In this document: positions 15,352 to 25,259 of the stretch, one piece after another
Position numbering within the stretch: the stretch's first letter is position 1
Layout: the number at the start of each line of letters is the position of its first letter
Virus record (IMG/VR): IMGVR_UViG_3300030108_004449
Location: 565 to 29,154 of that record
Direction: 5' to 3' (one strand)
Length of the DNA: 28,590 nt
DNA from: a virus
Notes under the pieces: generated by a model
What the model saw: the letters and a program-made list of their open reading frames with translations, nothing else
Databases searched by the model: none
Told to the model about the DNA's origin: nothing
Position numbers and translations under genes: made by a program

Positions 15352-15364
15352 AGTATATTATACT
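15352..15364 (-). promoter_or_regulatory. AT palindrome containing TATAAT before the GNAT-like gene
   Basis: The 48-base spacer between the 109-residue gene and the GNAT-like gene holds AGTATA-A-TATACT on the minus strand, a near-perfect dyad that includes TATAAT 11 or more bases before the ATG. A -10 element or an operator is possible. I find no convincing -35 (TTGACA) or flavobacterial TTG element at the right spacing, and AT-rich spacers produce such dyads by chance. Confidence 0.2.
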
Positions 15365-15389
15365 CATATATAGTTACATTTTTTAGTGA

Positions 15390-15719
15390 TTATTTACTAC
15401 TTTCGTCTACTTCAGAGCTTATAGCAAACAACTCAGTTTCTACACTAGAAAAGTTTTGCATTGTAACTTCTGCAAAATAACCTTTTAAAGAACCGCTATT
15501 TACAGCATTGTTTTTAGAAAACATAATAAAAGCGTCTTGAGGTATTGTTACATTGTTATTAACACGTATATGACTATTGCCAATTTCTGTTATTGTTCCA
15601 ATAAAGTTTATATTGCTAGAAGTTTCAAAATTACCATATGTTGAAGTAATAGAATAATAAGCAGAGTCGCCAACTTGCAAAGAGGCGTTTATAATAGCAG
15701 ATTTTAAATGTATAATCAT
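15390..15719 (-). CDS. Small beta-rich tail-region protein
   Basis: This is a 109-residue protein made of predicted beta strands: MIIHLKSAIINASLQVGDSA, then YYSITSTYGN, INFIGTITEIGNSHIRVNN, DAFIMFSKNN, and a closing GYFAEVTMQNFSSVETELFA with an SSEVDESSK tail. I recall small marine phage proteins next to tail genes that end in GYFAEVxxxNxSxxxAELFAxSSEV, with no assigned function. Its start overlaps the stop of the upstream 411-residue gene by four bases (ATGA), indicating coupling and probably co-assembly. The size and beta content would suit a tail or head-completion accessory, but there is no diagnostic motif. Function is unknown. Confidence 0.82.
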   Translation of the reverse strand: MIIHLKSAIINASLQVGDSAYYSITSTYGNFETSSNINFIGTITEIGNSHIRVNNNVTIPQDAFIMFSKNNAVNSGSLKGYFAEVTMQNFSSVETELFAISSEVDESSK

Positions 15720-16951
15720 GATCCTACTCCTGGTGTTATAAAGTTATCTAAAAGCAAAGTTATTGTTCTATCATTAAGACCTGGACTTAATATATTAAAA
15801 TTAATAGTTATATTTATTTGTGTAACAAAATCACCAAAATTTACAACAAAACCTGCTCCACTACCTTCTAAACCACTAAGATTTTGCGCTGAAGACATTT
15901 CTATAGTACCGTTGCTTGTAGAAGGAGATCCAGCAGATATAGATGAAACAGTAAGACCTGATGTAAGACCTGGTCCAGAAATACTAGCAGTTTTGCCTAT
16001 ACCGTACGTTGCATCTAAAGCTAGTGTCGCGTCACTACCAGCTGTAGCAGTACCAGCAACACTTCTAATCGCATGCGATACAGTGCTTGTTTTTGGTATA
16101 ACAGCCTTAATAATAGGCTTGCTAATAAACAAACCTATAGCTTTAGATATACCAAAGCTTCCTTTTGCATGAAACGTGTACGTACCACCATCACTTGTTA
16201 AAGTTTGAGCAGTTGAAAGAGTTATTCTTTTTTTCTGAGCTCCACCAATGTTAAGATTATCTTCTACTTTAGTTACTACAGGCTCTCCAGACACACCAGA
16301 TCCACTAACTAAAAACATACCAACAGATATGTCAGCTAAAGAATCTACAAGCATAGTCGTGCTGCTAGATGTAGTTCCATCAAGAGTAGTAGTAGCAATA
16401 AAAACTAAATCAGTATCTACCGGTTGCCTATCTAATTTAAGTCCAAATCCTACAGAAGCGCCAGTATTATTAGTCACACTAGTGCTAATGTCTACAGTAG
16501 AAAATTTTTTGCTCGTATTAGACAAATTTTTAACTACATTAGCTGAAGGAGGTGAAGTAGTATAGTTACCAGAGTTAGATGTATTAAAAGCAAAAGTTAT
16601 AGCTGTATCTGCTACTTGTGTTATAAATTTATTTATATTTTGCTTATTAGATGCTATAGTTGTGTCTGTAGACGGGTCAGCTATTAATATAACGTTATAA
16701 ACAGTAGTACTTGAAACTGATGGAAAAACAACTCGCACTGTCGTCTTGTTTCCAGAGGCAGTGCTTTTAAAATTACATCTTGGAATATGACCAGTAATAA
16801 AAATATTATTTACAAAATCGTAAAACTTACCAGTATTGTCTACTACTTGAAGAATAAACGAAGAGTTTGTTTCAGCAAAAATATCAATATTTCTCGCCTG
16901 TCCTGACTTAGGTATATCCGATAAGTCTATATCTAATGATCTAATTTGCAT
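15716..16951 (-). CDS. Ser/Thr-rich beta-structured tail protein with duplicated module
   Basis: This 411-residue protein is very rich in Ser, Thr, Val and Asn, with almost no helix-like segments, which suits an extracellular virion protein such as a tail spike, fibre or baseplate decoration. Residues about 197-260 and 305-373 look like two copies of one module: a strand, then VGMFLVSGSGVSGEPVVTKV in the first copy and GKTASISGPGLTSGLTVSSI in the second. In each copy ITLSTAQTLTSDGG or IEMSSAQNLSGLEG follows. The shared pattern is G-x-x-(V/I)-S-G-x-G-(V/L)-(S/T) followed by S-(T/S)-A-Q-(T/N)-L. I recall such modules in other marine phage tail proteins. The N-terminal 150 residues are probably for attachment. 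It lies four bases after the 2766-residue gene and overlaps the next gene by four bases. The receptor role is inference. Confidence 0.83.
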   Translation of the reverse strand: MQIRSLDIDLSDIPKSGQARNIDIFAETNSSFILQVVDNTGKFYDFVNNIFITGHIPRCNFKSTASGNKTTVRVVFPSVSSTTVYNVILIADPSTDTTIASNKQNINKFITQVADTAITFAFNTSNSGNYTTSPPSANVVKNLSNTSKKFSTVDISTSVTNNTGASVGFGLKLDRQPVDTDLVFIATTTLDGTTSSSTTMLVDSLADISVGMFLVSGSGVSGEPVVTKVEDNLNIGGAQKKRITLSTAQTLTSDGGTYTFHAKGSFGISKAIGLFISKPIIKAVIPKTSTVSHAIRSVAGTATAGSDATLALDATYGIGKTASISGPGLTSGLTVSSISAGSPSTSNGTIEMSSAQNLSGLEGSGAGFVVNFGDFVTQINITINFNILSPGLNDRTITLLLDNFITPGVGS

Positions 16952-16955
16952 GTTG

Positions 16956-19900
16956 TTATTCTTCTATTGTGTGTGAAACAGTGCCTAAACCTTGAACATT
17001 AAAACTACCAGCGTCAACTAAACCAGGTACTCCTTTAATATAGTTAAACCATTTGTTTTCTTTTTCTACAAACTCAGGTACATAACCAGAAGATATATCA
17101 GTAATTATTGACTCTGCATACCAACCTTGAGAAAAACCGTCTGCATTGTAAATGTCTATAGCAGCGCTATCATTTTGAAAAAGTACTCGAGCTTGAGAGC
17201 CTTCGTAATTTAAAGTTTTAAAGTTTTTAACAGAAGAAGGTTGAGTGTTTAATATAGCGGTTACAGAAGAAGGATACTGTATACCATAAAAATTATTTCT
17301 AGTATCATTAGTATAGTGTTGATATGGCTGCCCGTGTTTAAACGTAAAGTACTGATTAGAAACACTAACCCCGTTATCTGGTATGTAAGACTTAAAGCTT
17401 GTCCAACCTTTAGCGTCTTCACTATAGCTTATTGTTTGAATATCAGCTCCAAACTCTTCATCTGTTATAACACGCTTAAGTATTATATTATCTATGGTGC
17501 CTGTTAATACTGATGTTGCGCGAAATACTATGCAACTAGGTAAATCTCCTGCGTTGCTTGCGTTATCGGTTACTGTAAACTGCGCTGATGTTGTACCTGA
17601 TAGTGACACAGATTCTGTTAAATCTAAAGATCCTGAACTATTTCTATATTCTACTACTAAATCTGCGTCAAGATCGTGATCAAACGTAAGTTCAAACGTA
17701 TGGCCTACCGTCAACTCTATATTATGAAATAATAAATGGTCTGATTGCGCGTTATTAAACTGAGCGCTACCGCTAGGCTCTGACGTCCATACTATAAAAT
17801 CATCGACTATAGGGTCAAAACCAGTTGTACTCCAAGCTCCAATATTTCCAGGAATAAAGTAATTTGTTATATCTTTTAAACTTATTTTAGCAATAGTAGC
17901 TTGCGCATTAACGCCTATAATAGATATAACAGGAGGTTCAGTAAGTTCTTCTGCAAAGTTTAAGCTAAATACATTGTCGTCGTTATTAGCTGATAATTGA
18001 AAATTGCTTTGCGAGCTTGCTGATAAACCTGTAATTGTTGCTGCAACTGTAGAGTTTAAATCTGGAGTGTACTCAAGTCCACTTGGATCAAGCTCTATTT
18101 TTAGTTCATATCCGTCAGCGCTTGCGCTTAAGTCAGATGGAAGCTCTTGACTAAACTCGCATGCTACGTTTTCAAAAGTAGGTGGTGTACCTATTAAGTT
18201 TATTCTACTATTTTCATACCATACTATAGGGCTAGAATACCCAGGTACATTATCAAGAGCATGCGCTTTAGCTCTTTGTATTTGATATAGCCCTGGATTT
18301 ATGTCGTAATCGTCAGCATCTCCACCGTAATAAGAATTATCTGATAAATCAATATCAATAAGCTTTACAGACTCAACAAAATTGCCTTCATCATCTGAAA
18401 ATGAAACTCTCATTTTATCAAGACTACTAACAGAAGTCCCTGCTACTGTATCACTAAGCTTAAACAAACCTCTATATAAAAACCCATCAGTTCCACCCAT
18501 AAGAGTTAATCGTAGTTTTTTATCTTCATCTTCTACATGTCCTATTTGAGTATTTGCAAAATTATCAGTAAACACAGGCATTGCAACCGTGAAAGTCTCT
18601 GCAACTCCTAAAAATTCAATAAAAGCAGATTCGTTTGAGTCGGTAACTTTAACTTCAACTAAATACCATTTATCAGCTTGCAGCGGTTTGTTTGGATCTA
18701 ATATAGCAGAAAAACTTCCAGCTTCTACAATATGATTTATTGGCACAAGCATTTGCTCTTGAGCAGAAGAGTATTCTGTAACACCGTTAGACGAGCCAGA
18801 TAAGTATGTCTGCTCGCTACCAGCTAAATCTATATATGGTATTAATTCACCAGGGTTTTCAGGTCCAAACTGCTCTTCAAGATTAGAGTTTATATCTGCT
18901 GTAATCTGAGGAATAAATGCTCCTGCAATATGAGTAAAACCTTCTATAGCATCTGGATATATAACCTCAGCCCAAGCGGGTATTGGCTCTGGTGGTATAG
19001 GAGGTATAGTTTCTACAAGTATGTCAGGTTGTGGAGTTGATGTTGTAACTTCAATAATTTGCGTGCTAGGATCAAATACTGTTTCTACATCTGTAAAATC
19101 TTGAGATGTTAACCTATACAACTTTCTTACTGTACAACCTCGTATAACAGTTTCACCCATTTTCTTTAACTTGTCGGAGCCTGAAGAGCCTTGACTCCAA
19201 ACTTCTATACGACATTTTAAGTTTTGTATAGCTATATCACCTATAGTTTCATCCGTTTTATTAAGTTTAAAGTATAAATGTTGATATATAGTTTGATTAG
19301 CGGCGTTAGTAGCTTCATTTATAATAGGAAAAGTTATTTCAGAGCTTGTAGTCCACTCTGGAATATTAGTAGAAGTCTGAGCGCCGCCAGTAGTAAACAA
19401 AGAAGAATCTACTATGCTACCACCGTCAAGTAAAATTAACTTAACGTAATTTTGTACGGTATTATTCTGTGAAATATTTCCATAGTGATTAGCTCTGTAA
19501 TCAACTCTAATTTTAAACTCTTCACCTTTAAACATAGTACTGTTCGTAGCTGAAGGTTCAGTTTCTAAAACAGCAGGTGCAACTTGGCTAGTACCGTTAG
19601 AAGTAAAACCATTACTAGGAAAATCGATATGTCCCCATTTAGTATTACCGCTATCGCTCCAAGGACTACCTCTAAAAACTATACCTTTGTTCATAGCTTC
19701 CCACGGATCGTTGGGATCGTCTATCAATTCGTCAGGAACTTGGTCTAGACCAGATAATGTTTGAGCAAATATAAACACTCTATTGCTCCATTTTTTTATA
19801 TCAGTATTGTCACTAAGAGCGCCAAAACCTAAATTTTCGTCACTACCGTTATAACCTCCGCCGTATGCAAAAACAGCTGCACCTTCATCAGGATCACTAG

Positions 19901-22900
19901 TTAGATTAACCTGTCTATGTATGTTAAACGTAGCGCCACTAGAGATGCCAAAATCGCTACCATCAAAAGGATTAGCGTTTGCTACTCCACCTGGTGTACC
20001 TATATCAAAAATTTGAGCAGTCGTCCAACCATACATTATAAAATCACCATCTTCAAAAGCATCAGGTACAGTAAACTCCTGCTGCATAGTAGCAGTGTCA
20101 TCAAAACCTTCGTCTCCTGGATTTACTTCTATTTCTTCAACAGTAATGATAGGTGGTTGAGGTTCAAATATTTGTTGTTCTGGAACTAAAACATCTATAG
20201 CTGGATGGTTTATTATAGTAACATTACCTTCAAGCTCTGAGTTTTGAGTTATAGTTCTTTCTTCTAGTTCAGGTAAATCTTGTGCTAGTATTCCACCGGT
20301 ATAAGAAGTTCCGTTGTTTATGTTTTCGTCTGTAATATACTCTATTTGATTAGGACTAATATCAGAAATTGTTTCTGTACCTTCAGAAAAATTATCTTCA
20401 AGTATAGACCCTATAATAGGCATCTTTTTTATTGTAAGATTATATTCTTTATTATACGCATCGTAACTACCTATGAAATTGGCTTCATCAACTAAATTGT
20501 CTCTAAAGTAATCGCGCATGCCAGCGTCAGATATGGGCGTAAGCCCGTCCATAGAAAGTCTTAGCACAGCACCTCTTTGCTTATCAGTAAAGTAAGCTCT
20601 ATATGTTTCTGCAGCAAATGATTCTGGATGTGTTGATATACCGTAATCACCTACAAATGGTACTGCTTGACCTAAAACTTTTTCTGTAGCTACTAATTGA
20701 GGGTTACCGTCAGCATTAAATACAGCGTCTTTATTTGCTAGTATTTTTATAACTCTGTCTTCACATAAAGCTACAAGATCAGTACTTCTAGTATATAACT
20801 TTTGTATACTACCATAAGTAGGATTTAAATCTTTAGTTATTTTTTCAGCTGTTATAAACTGATTTAAATTATTTGTATTAGAGTTAGAATTGTATATACC
20901 AGAGTATATTAAACCGTTTGTTCTATGCTCTTCTATAAACGGTTCTTCAATAGTAGCCGATACTCTAGCGCCACTAGATATCTGCATTTTATTAAAACCA
21001 TCTCGTATACGATTAGACTCAATACCATCGCCAAAACAAAAACAATTAAAATAATTTAAACCTACTTTCGTAGGAATGTCTTCGTCTATAGTTAGCAAAT
21101 TGCCTTCGCTACTTTCGATACGAACTTCTACATAACTTCCGTCTTTTTTACAAAGCTGTACTAAAGAAGTTGCGTAATTACCTTCAGGAAGATCAATACT
21201 AGTTTCAAAAGTTTTTGGACCAGTCCATTGTTTAATATAAACTTCACCTTCAATAATTATATCACTAACTAAAACTCCAAGATCTACAAACTTAACTTCA
21301 GAACCTACAGGAGCAAATAGTTCGTTATTAGTTTCTGTTAATCTAATAGGTATGTTATTACTAGCTTCGTGATATATATTTAAATCAGCCAACTGCAAAG
21401 GCTCTGTTTCCCATATTGTAGGAGCTACAAACAGGCTATCAATTAATCCTGGAACTATGTCACTAACAAACTCTATTTGTGTAAAAACGTCTGCGTCAAT
21501 ATCGTCATCATGATCTAAGCCTCTAGGATCGTAATGCTCTACAGGATTTTTATCTAACTCTACTATAAAACAAGTTCTTCTGTTATGAGCCGCGCCAAAA
21601 TCAGTTATTTTGTTAGCTAAATCAGTTGCCGCAGCTTCGTATCCACTGTCACTACTATTTGATGGAGTTAAATCTTGTCCAGAAAAACTAGCCCAAGCGC
21701 TAGCAGCTTCTTCTACACTATTATTAGCTAGCTCAAACGTGTTGGTGTCTTCGTTAAACAAACGACGCATACGCCATGAAGTATGATTGTATATATGTTT
21801 TTCAGATACGCTTAATATTGTGTAAATGGTTTCGTCTGGATCTTTTTTAAACTTAAATTTTTGTCCTGGCGTTTTAAGTCTATTGACAAAATTTGTTATT
21901 TCTGGACTAACACCGTCTGTTGAATAAGCAGGATTCCATTGCTGATGATGCTGTGTAGAAAAACTAGAATCGTATCCTTGGCCTATACCTGGACCTGGAG
22001 TTTCAGGTAAAGCAAACCCTGTATCTAAATCATAATTACCTTCAAACTCTACTACTCTTTCAACAGTGCCACCTGTTTCAAAATCAACAAAATTTTCAAT
22101 ATCACCGTTAACCGTACTAGGTACTTTAGAAAAAGCTCCACCACCCCATATACCTTGTAGTTTTTTAGCAAAGCTATCTTTACCTCTAATTGTTACACCC
22201 ACTAAATCACTAGAGCTTAGTTGCTCTATAAGATTAACACCAGGAGCTAAAAACGAAAGATGCATAAAATGTTTACCAGTAGAGTTATCTGGGCCATACG
22301 TGTTATCGTAGTTTATTGCCGCAAAGGTAGCCGCCGCAGAATAATCATCTGTATAGTTACTACCTACTTTCCATCTTCTTGGGCCATTAAGAACGCCTTG
22401 TGATGGAAAATTTGGATTGTCAGTTCCAACTTCTGTGTGTTCTAATGTAGTTGTTACTATGCCTTCAAGACCGTTTATAAATGAATTAGCAGTACCCGTA
22501 GTAGGAGGAAAATAAAAATGTTGAGGAGAAAAACCTTTTCCGTTATTAAATTGCCCAATACCTCCTTCGTCAGCATCATAACCTGTCATGCCTAAATTAG
22601 GTGTTCTCCATTGAGATGCTGTGTCTGCAGGTGAAAAGCTGCCAGCAAATGTGTGCCATGATATAGGAGGGTATATTATTCTGTTACCTTTCCAACCTTG
22701 GGCAGCTTCAAAAGCATAAGATGTTTGAGTGGGATTAGACGATATAAAGTTCATGTCGTCAATAAAAAACTTATCGCCTATATGATCTTTTATATTACTC
22801 CAATCAGCAGCAGAATTTGCAAACCCAGTTACAGATGGTATATTAGTAGAAGCTGCTACTGTAACAGCGCCGTCTAGGTTTGTCGCTATAGAAGAGCTAG

Positions 22901-25256
22901 CAGAGTTTATTATACCTAAGCCTGGATTAAGACCTGTAGCGTGTTCTCCAAACAACCAATAAGATCCTGCGTCTGCTACAATGTGTAATCCTTCAGATTG
23001 ATCGTTACCTGTTAAATAATTATTGTGTTTTATTTTAACAAAAAACTTACCACTAAAATCTTCTTCACTTCTAAGCTGGCGTCTTTCGCACTTAAATATT
23101 AACCCTGGATCAAATTTAAAATCGCTATTATTTGTAATAGTAGTAAAATCTAAGTCATATATATCATCTCCGTTTACTGCTAGTTTAGCGTCTCTTTCAG
23201 ATATTTTACGAGATAACTTTAGTGTATATATATTATTATCAGCAGACAGAGTAATAGAAGTAACTTTATATCTATTAGAGTATACGTCTCCTACATTCCA
23301 AGATATATAAATGTCTTTTTGATAAGTATTATCTGGATCTGTTAAACGAGCTCCATCAACAGCCGTACTAACCCAAACATTAGCATGCATGTGAATAGTG
23401 TCGGTCTGTTGGTCTATTCTTTTACCAACTCTATCAGCTATAGCGTTTCCAGGAAATAAACTAGGAACGTCATTGCCATCAATATCTGGACCAAAAGAAT
23501 TTGATCCTGTGCAAAGCGTATCATCATTATTTTCAAGAGAACCTAAATTTAAAAATACAAACTTAACAGCGTCTGGAGCTTCATTGCTTATATCTAATAT
23601 TTTGTATTTATTTTCTTCAAATACCTGAACGCTATTACTATCATATATTTTTTTAGCTATAATATAATCGTCTTCAACAAGTTTGTTTCTATCTGTAGAA
23701 GCAAAAGAAATATATAAGTGATCATCTTTGTTTTCAAACTCACTATGGCTAAATGGAAAATAAGATTTATCCATTATTAAGTTATAGTATTCTTGAGACG
23801 TCGATTTTACATAAAATTTATAATAATCAGCCCAGCTAGGAAATCCTTCAAAAGCAGATAGCTCAGCGGTAAACATTGTAGAATTACTAGCGTTTAATCC
23901 GTAATTAGGACTAGACCAATCTATATTTACTCCACCACCTCTTGTAGTAAACACAGGAGTTTCTCTACCATATTTATCTCCTAACACATATCCTAATTGA
24001 TATCTTCTTTGAGACTTTAAAGACTTTAAACCTCCTTGAGTAAAATCTTGAGAAGATCTAAGAATATAATTAGCGTTAATAGTAGGCTTTCTATCTTCAA
24101 AATTATATCCTTGTTTATAATTTGCATAAACTAATCTGTTGCCAACAACCTCTTGAGCTAAAGCAGATTTTGGTACAGCATCAAAAGCTCTTAAAAACTG
24201 ATTATCAGGCAACGCTGCGTGTATATTTTCAGAATCTATTACGTATTTGCCTTTATATTTAGAATTACTGTTTTCTATATTAAACTGGCCTGATCCGTCT
24301 TCAGCAGCTTCGTTGCTAGGTATAGCTATATTTTCTATCGAATATATAACAGGTGAGTTTTCTTGTTTATATAGTATATCTACCTGCACAACATCCTCAG
24401 GCATATCTGGCGCTATAAAATCATATAGTTCGATAGATTTTATAAGATTTACCATAGACTTGTTGTACGGCTCGTCAGTATTATAAGAATTACTAGAGTT
24501 TATTAACTCATCGTACTCAGGGTTAAAAACAACATCAGTAAATGGACCAAACGCTGAATATTCTTCGTCTTTGTATTTATATCTTAAGCTAAAACGTAAA
24601 AATACTTTTTCAAAAATAGCCTTACCAGCTTCTCCTTTTGAAGAAATTAATTTTATAGTTGGAGCACTAGTAGGTTTCTTTTTTATAACAGTAACGTGCT
24701 TTTCTTCAAGGTGAACACTTTGAACACCATCTACGTATAAATAAGCGTGCTCTTGATCTTGTATTGGAAGTAAAGGCTCTTCTTGACTAGATTGAGATAT
24801 GTTTAATTTTTTAGGTTCATTATCTCCATCTGACCAAAACAAAAAATCATCAACAATATTTATACCTGTTATTTGTTTTCCAGTAAAATTTAAAAAAGAT
24901 GTTGTTATATTTTCATAACCTTCATTGCCAGACAAATCAACTGCCATAAATTGAGATACTCCAGAAAGCTGATTATACTCTAATATAGCATCTATATTTT
25001 CGTCGTGATTATGCACAAACCAGTAAAACTTATTAGTTCTTTCGTTGTTGATACTACCTACGCAAGTAAAAGTATCTGGCAATAGATTACTAATTTGTTG
25101 GTTACCAAGTATATTTTTAATAACACCTTTATCAGAATCGTCTACACCTGTAACATCAATATTTAATGCATGTCTATATTGACCATTAGGAACTAATCGT
25201 TCGTCAAGGTCTTTATCCATTTTACCTTGACTAAAAGTATTTTTAATTTCAGGCAT
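16956..25256 (-). CDS. Giant tail structural (stabilization/nozzle-like) protein
   Basis: This 2766-residue protein starts MPEIKNTFSQGKMDKDLDER, followed by LVPNGQYRHALNIDV and KNILGNQQI. I recall this N-terminus from marine phage proteins labelled stabilization or structural protein, in the style of P22 gp10. The first 1600 residues are beta-rich and include RGAVLRLSMDGLTPISDAGM (about 1552-1571), another conserved-looking element. Pro-rich linkers lie near 1695-1715 and 2080-2097 (TIPPIPPEPIPAW). The remaining C-terminal part looks like a string of Ig-like and jelly-roll modules; about 2465-2600 fits a carbohydrate-binding module (VGHTFELTFDHDLDADLVVE, ending GTIDNIILK). I infer a tail hub or nozzle with C-terminal glycan-binding domains for host attachment. 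It is the usual T7/P22 nozzle idea at three to four times the size. It lies three bases after the upstream gene and has no Shine-Dalgarno sequence. Confidence 0.85.
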   Translation of the reverse strand: MPEIKNTFSQGKMDKDLDERLVPNGQYRHALNIDVTGVDDSDKGVIKNILGNQQISNLLPDTFTCVGSINNERTNKFYWFVHNHDENIDAILEYNQLSGVSQFMAVDLSGNEGYENITTSFLNFTGKQITGINIVDDFLFWSDGDNEPKKLNISQSSQEEPLLPIQDQEHAYLYVDGVQSVHLEEKHVTVIKKKPTSAPTIKLISSKGEAGKAIFEKVFLRFSLRYKYKDEEYSAFGPFTDVVFNPEYDELINSSNSYNTDEPYNKSMVNLIKSIELYDFIAPDMPEDVVQVDILYKQENSPVIYSIENIAIPSNEAAEDGSGQFNIENSNSKYKGKYVIDSENIHAALPDNQFLRAFDAVPKSALAQEVVGNRLVYANYKQGYNFEDRKPTINANYILRSSQDFTQGGLKSLKSQRRYQLGYVLGDKYGRETPVFTTRGGGVNIDWSSPNYGLNASNSTMFTAELSAFEGFPSWADYYKFYVKSTSQEYYNLIMDKSYFPFSHSEFENKDDHLYISFASTDRNKLVEDDYIIAKKIYDSNSVQVFEENKYKILDISNEAPDAVKFVFLNLGSLENNDDTLCTGSNSFGPDIDGNDVPSLFPGNAIADRVGKRIDQQTDTIHMHANVWVSTAVDGARLTDPDNTYQKDIYISWNVGDVYSNRYKVTSITLSADNNIYTLKLSRKISERDAKLAVNGDDIYDLDFTTITNNSDFKFDPGLIFKCERRQLRSEEDFSGKFFVKIKHNNYLTGNDQSEGLHIVADAGSYWLFGEHATGLNPGLGIINSASSSIATNLDGAVTVAASTNIPSVTGFANSAADWSNIKDHIGDKFFIDDMNFISSNPTQTSYAFEAAQGWKGNRIIYPPISWHTFAGSFSPADTASQWRTPNLGMTGYDADEGGIGQFNNGKGFSPQHFYFPPTTGTANSFINGLEGIVTTTLEHTEVGTDNPNFPSQGVLNGPRRWKVGSNYTDDYSAAATFAAINYDNTYGPDNSTGKHFMHLSFLAPGVNLIEQLSSSDLVGVTIRGKDSFAKKLQGIWGGGAFSKVPSTVNGDIENFVDFETGGTVERVVEFEGNYDLDTGFALPETPGPGIGQGYDSSFSTQHHQQWNPAYSTDGVSPEITNFVNRLKTPGQKFKFKKDPDETIYTILSVSEKHIYNHTSWRMRRLFNEDTNTFELANNSVEEAASAWASFSGQDLTPSNSSDSGYEAAATDLANKITDFGAAHNRRTCFIVELDKNPVEHYDPRGLDHDDDIDADVFTQIEFVSDIVPGLIDSLFVAPTIWETEPLQLADLNIYHEASNNIPIRLTETNNELFAPVGSEVKFVDLGVLVSDIIIEGEVYIKQWTGPKTFETSIDLPEGNYATSLVQLCKKDGSYVEVRIESSEGNLLTIDEDIPTKVGLNYFNCFCFGDGIESNRIRDGFNKMQISSGARVSATIEEPFIEEHRTNGLIYSGIYNSNSNTNNLNQFITAEKITKDLNPTYGSIQKLYTRSTDLVALCEDRVIKILANKDAVFNADGNPQLVATEKVLGQAVPFVGDYGISTHPESFAAETYRAYFTDKQRGAVLRLSMDGLTPISDAGMRDYFRDNLVDEANFIGSYDAYNKEYNLTIKKMPIIGSILEDNFSEGTETISDISPNQIEYITDENINNGTSYTGGILAQDLPELEERTITQNSELEGNVTIINHPAIDVLVPEQQIFEPQPPIITVEEIEVNPGDEGFDDTATMQQEFTVPDAFEDGDFIMYGWTTAQIFDIGTPGGVANANPFDGSDFGISSGATFNIHRQVNLTSDPDEGAAVFAYGGGYNGSDENLGFGALSDNTDIKKWSNRVFIFAQTLSGLDQVPDELIDDPNDPWEAMNKGIVFRGSPWSDSGNTKWGHIDFPSNGFTSNGTSQVAPAVLETEPSATNSTMFKGEEFKIRVDYRANHYGNISQNNTVQNYVKLILLDGGSIVDSSLFTTGGAQTSTNIPEWTTSSEITFPIINEATNAANQTIYQHLYFKLNKTDETIGDIAIQNLKCRIEVWSQGSSGSDKLKKMGETVIRGCTVRKLYRLTSQDFTDVETVFDPSTQIIEVTTSTPQPDILVETIPPIPPEPIPAWAEVIYPDAIEGFTHIAGAFIPQITADINSNLEEQFGPENPGELIPYIDLAGSEQTYLSGSSNGVTEYSSAQEQMLVPINHIVEAGSFSAILDPNKPLQADKWYLVEVKVTDSNESAFIEFLGVAETFTVAMPVFTDNFANTQIGHVEDEDKKLRLTLMGGTDGFLYRGLFKLSDTVAGTSVSSLDKMRVSFSDDEGNFVESVKLIDIDLSDNSYYGGDADDYDINPGLYQIQRAKAHALDNVPGYSSPIVWYENSRINLIGTPPTFENVACEFSQELPSDLSASADGYELKIELDPSGLEYTPDLNSTVAATITGLSASSQSNFQLSANNDDNVFSLNFAEELTEPPVISIIGVNAQATIAKISLKDITNYFIPGNIGAWSTTGFDPIVDDFIVWTSEPSGSAQFNNAQSDHLLFHNIELTVGHTFELTFDHDLDADLVVEYRNSSGSLDLTESVSLSGTTSAQFTVTDNASNAGDLPSCIVFRATSVLTGTIDNIILKRVITDEEFGADIQTISYSEDAKGWTSFKSYIPDNGVSVSNQYFTFKHGQPYQHYTNDTRNNFYGIQYPSSVTAILNTQPSSVKNFKTLNYEGSQARVLFQNDSAAIDIYNADGFSQGWYAESIITDISSGYVPEFVEKENKWFNYIKGVPGLVDAGSFNVQGLGTVSHTIEE

Positions 25257-25259
25257 GAA

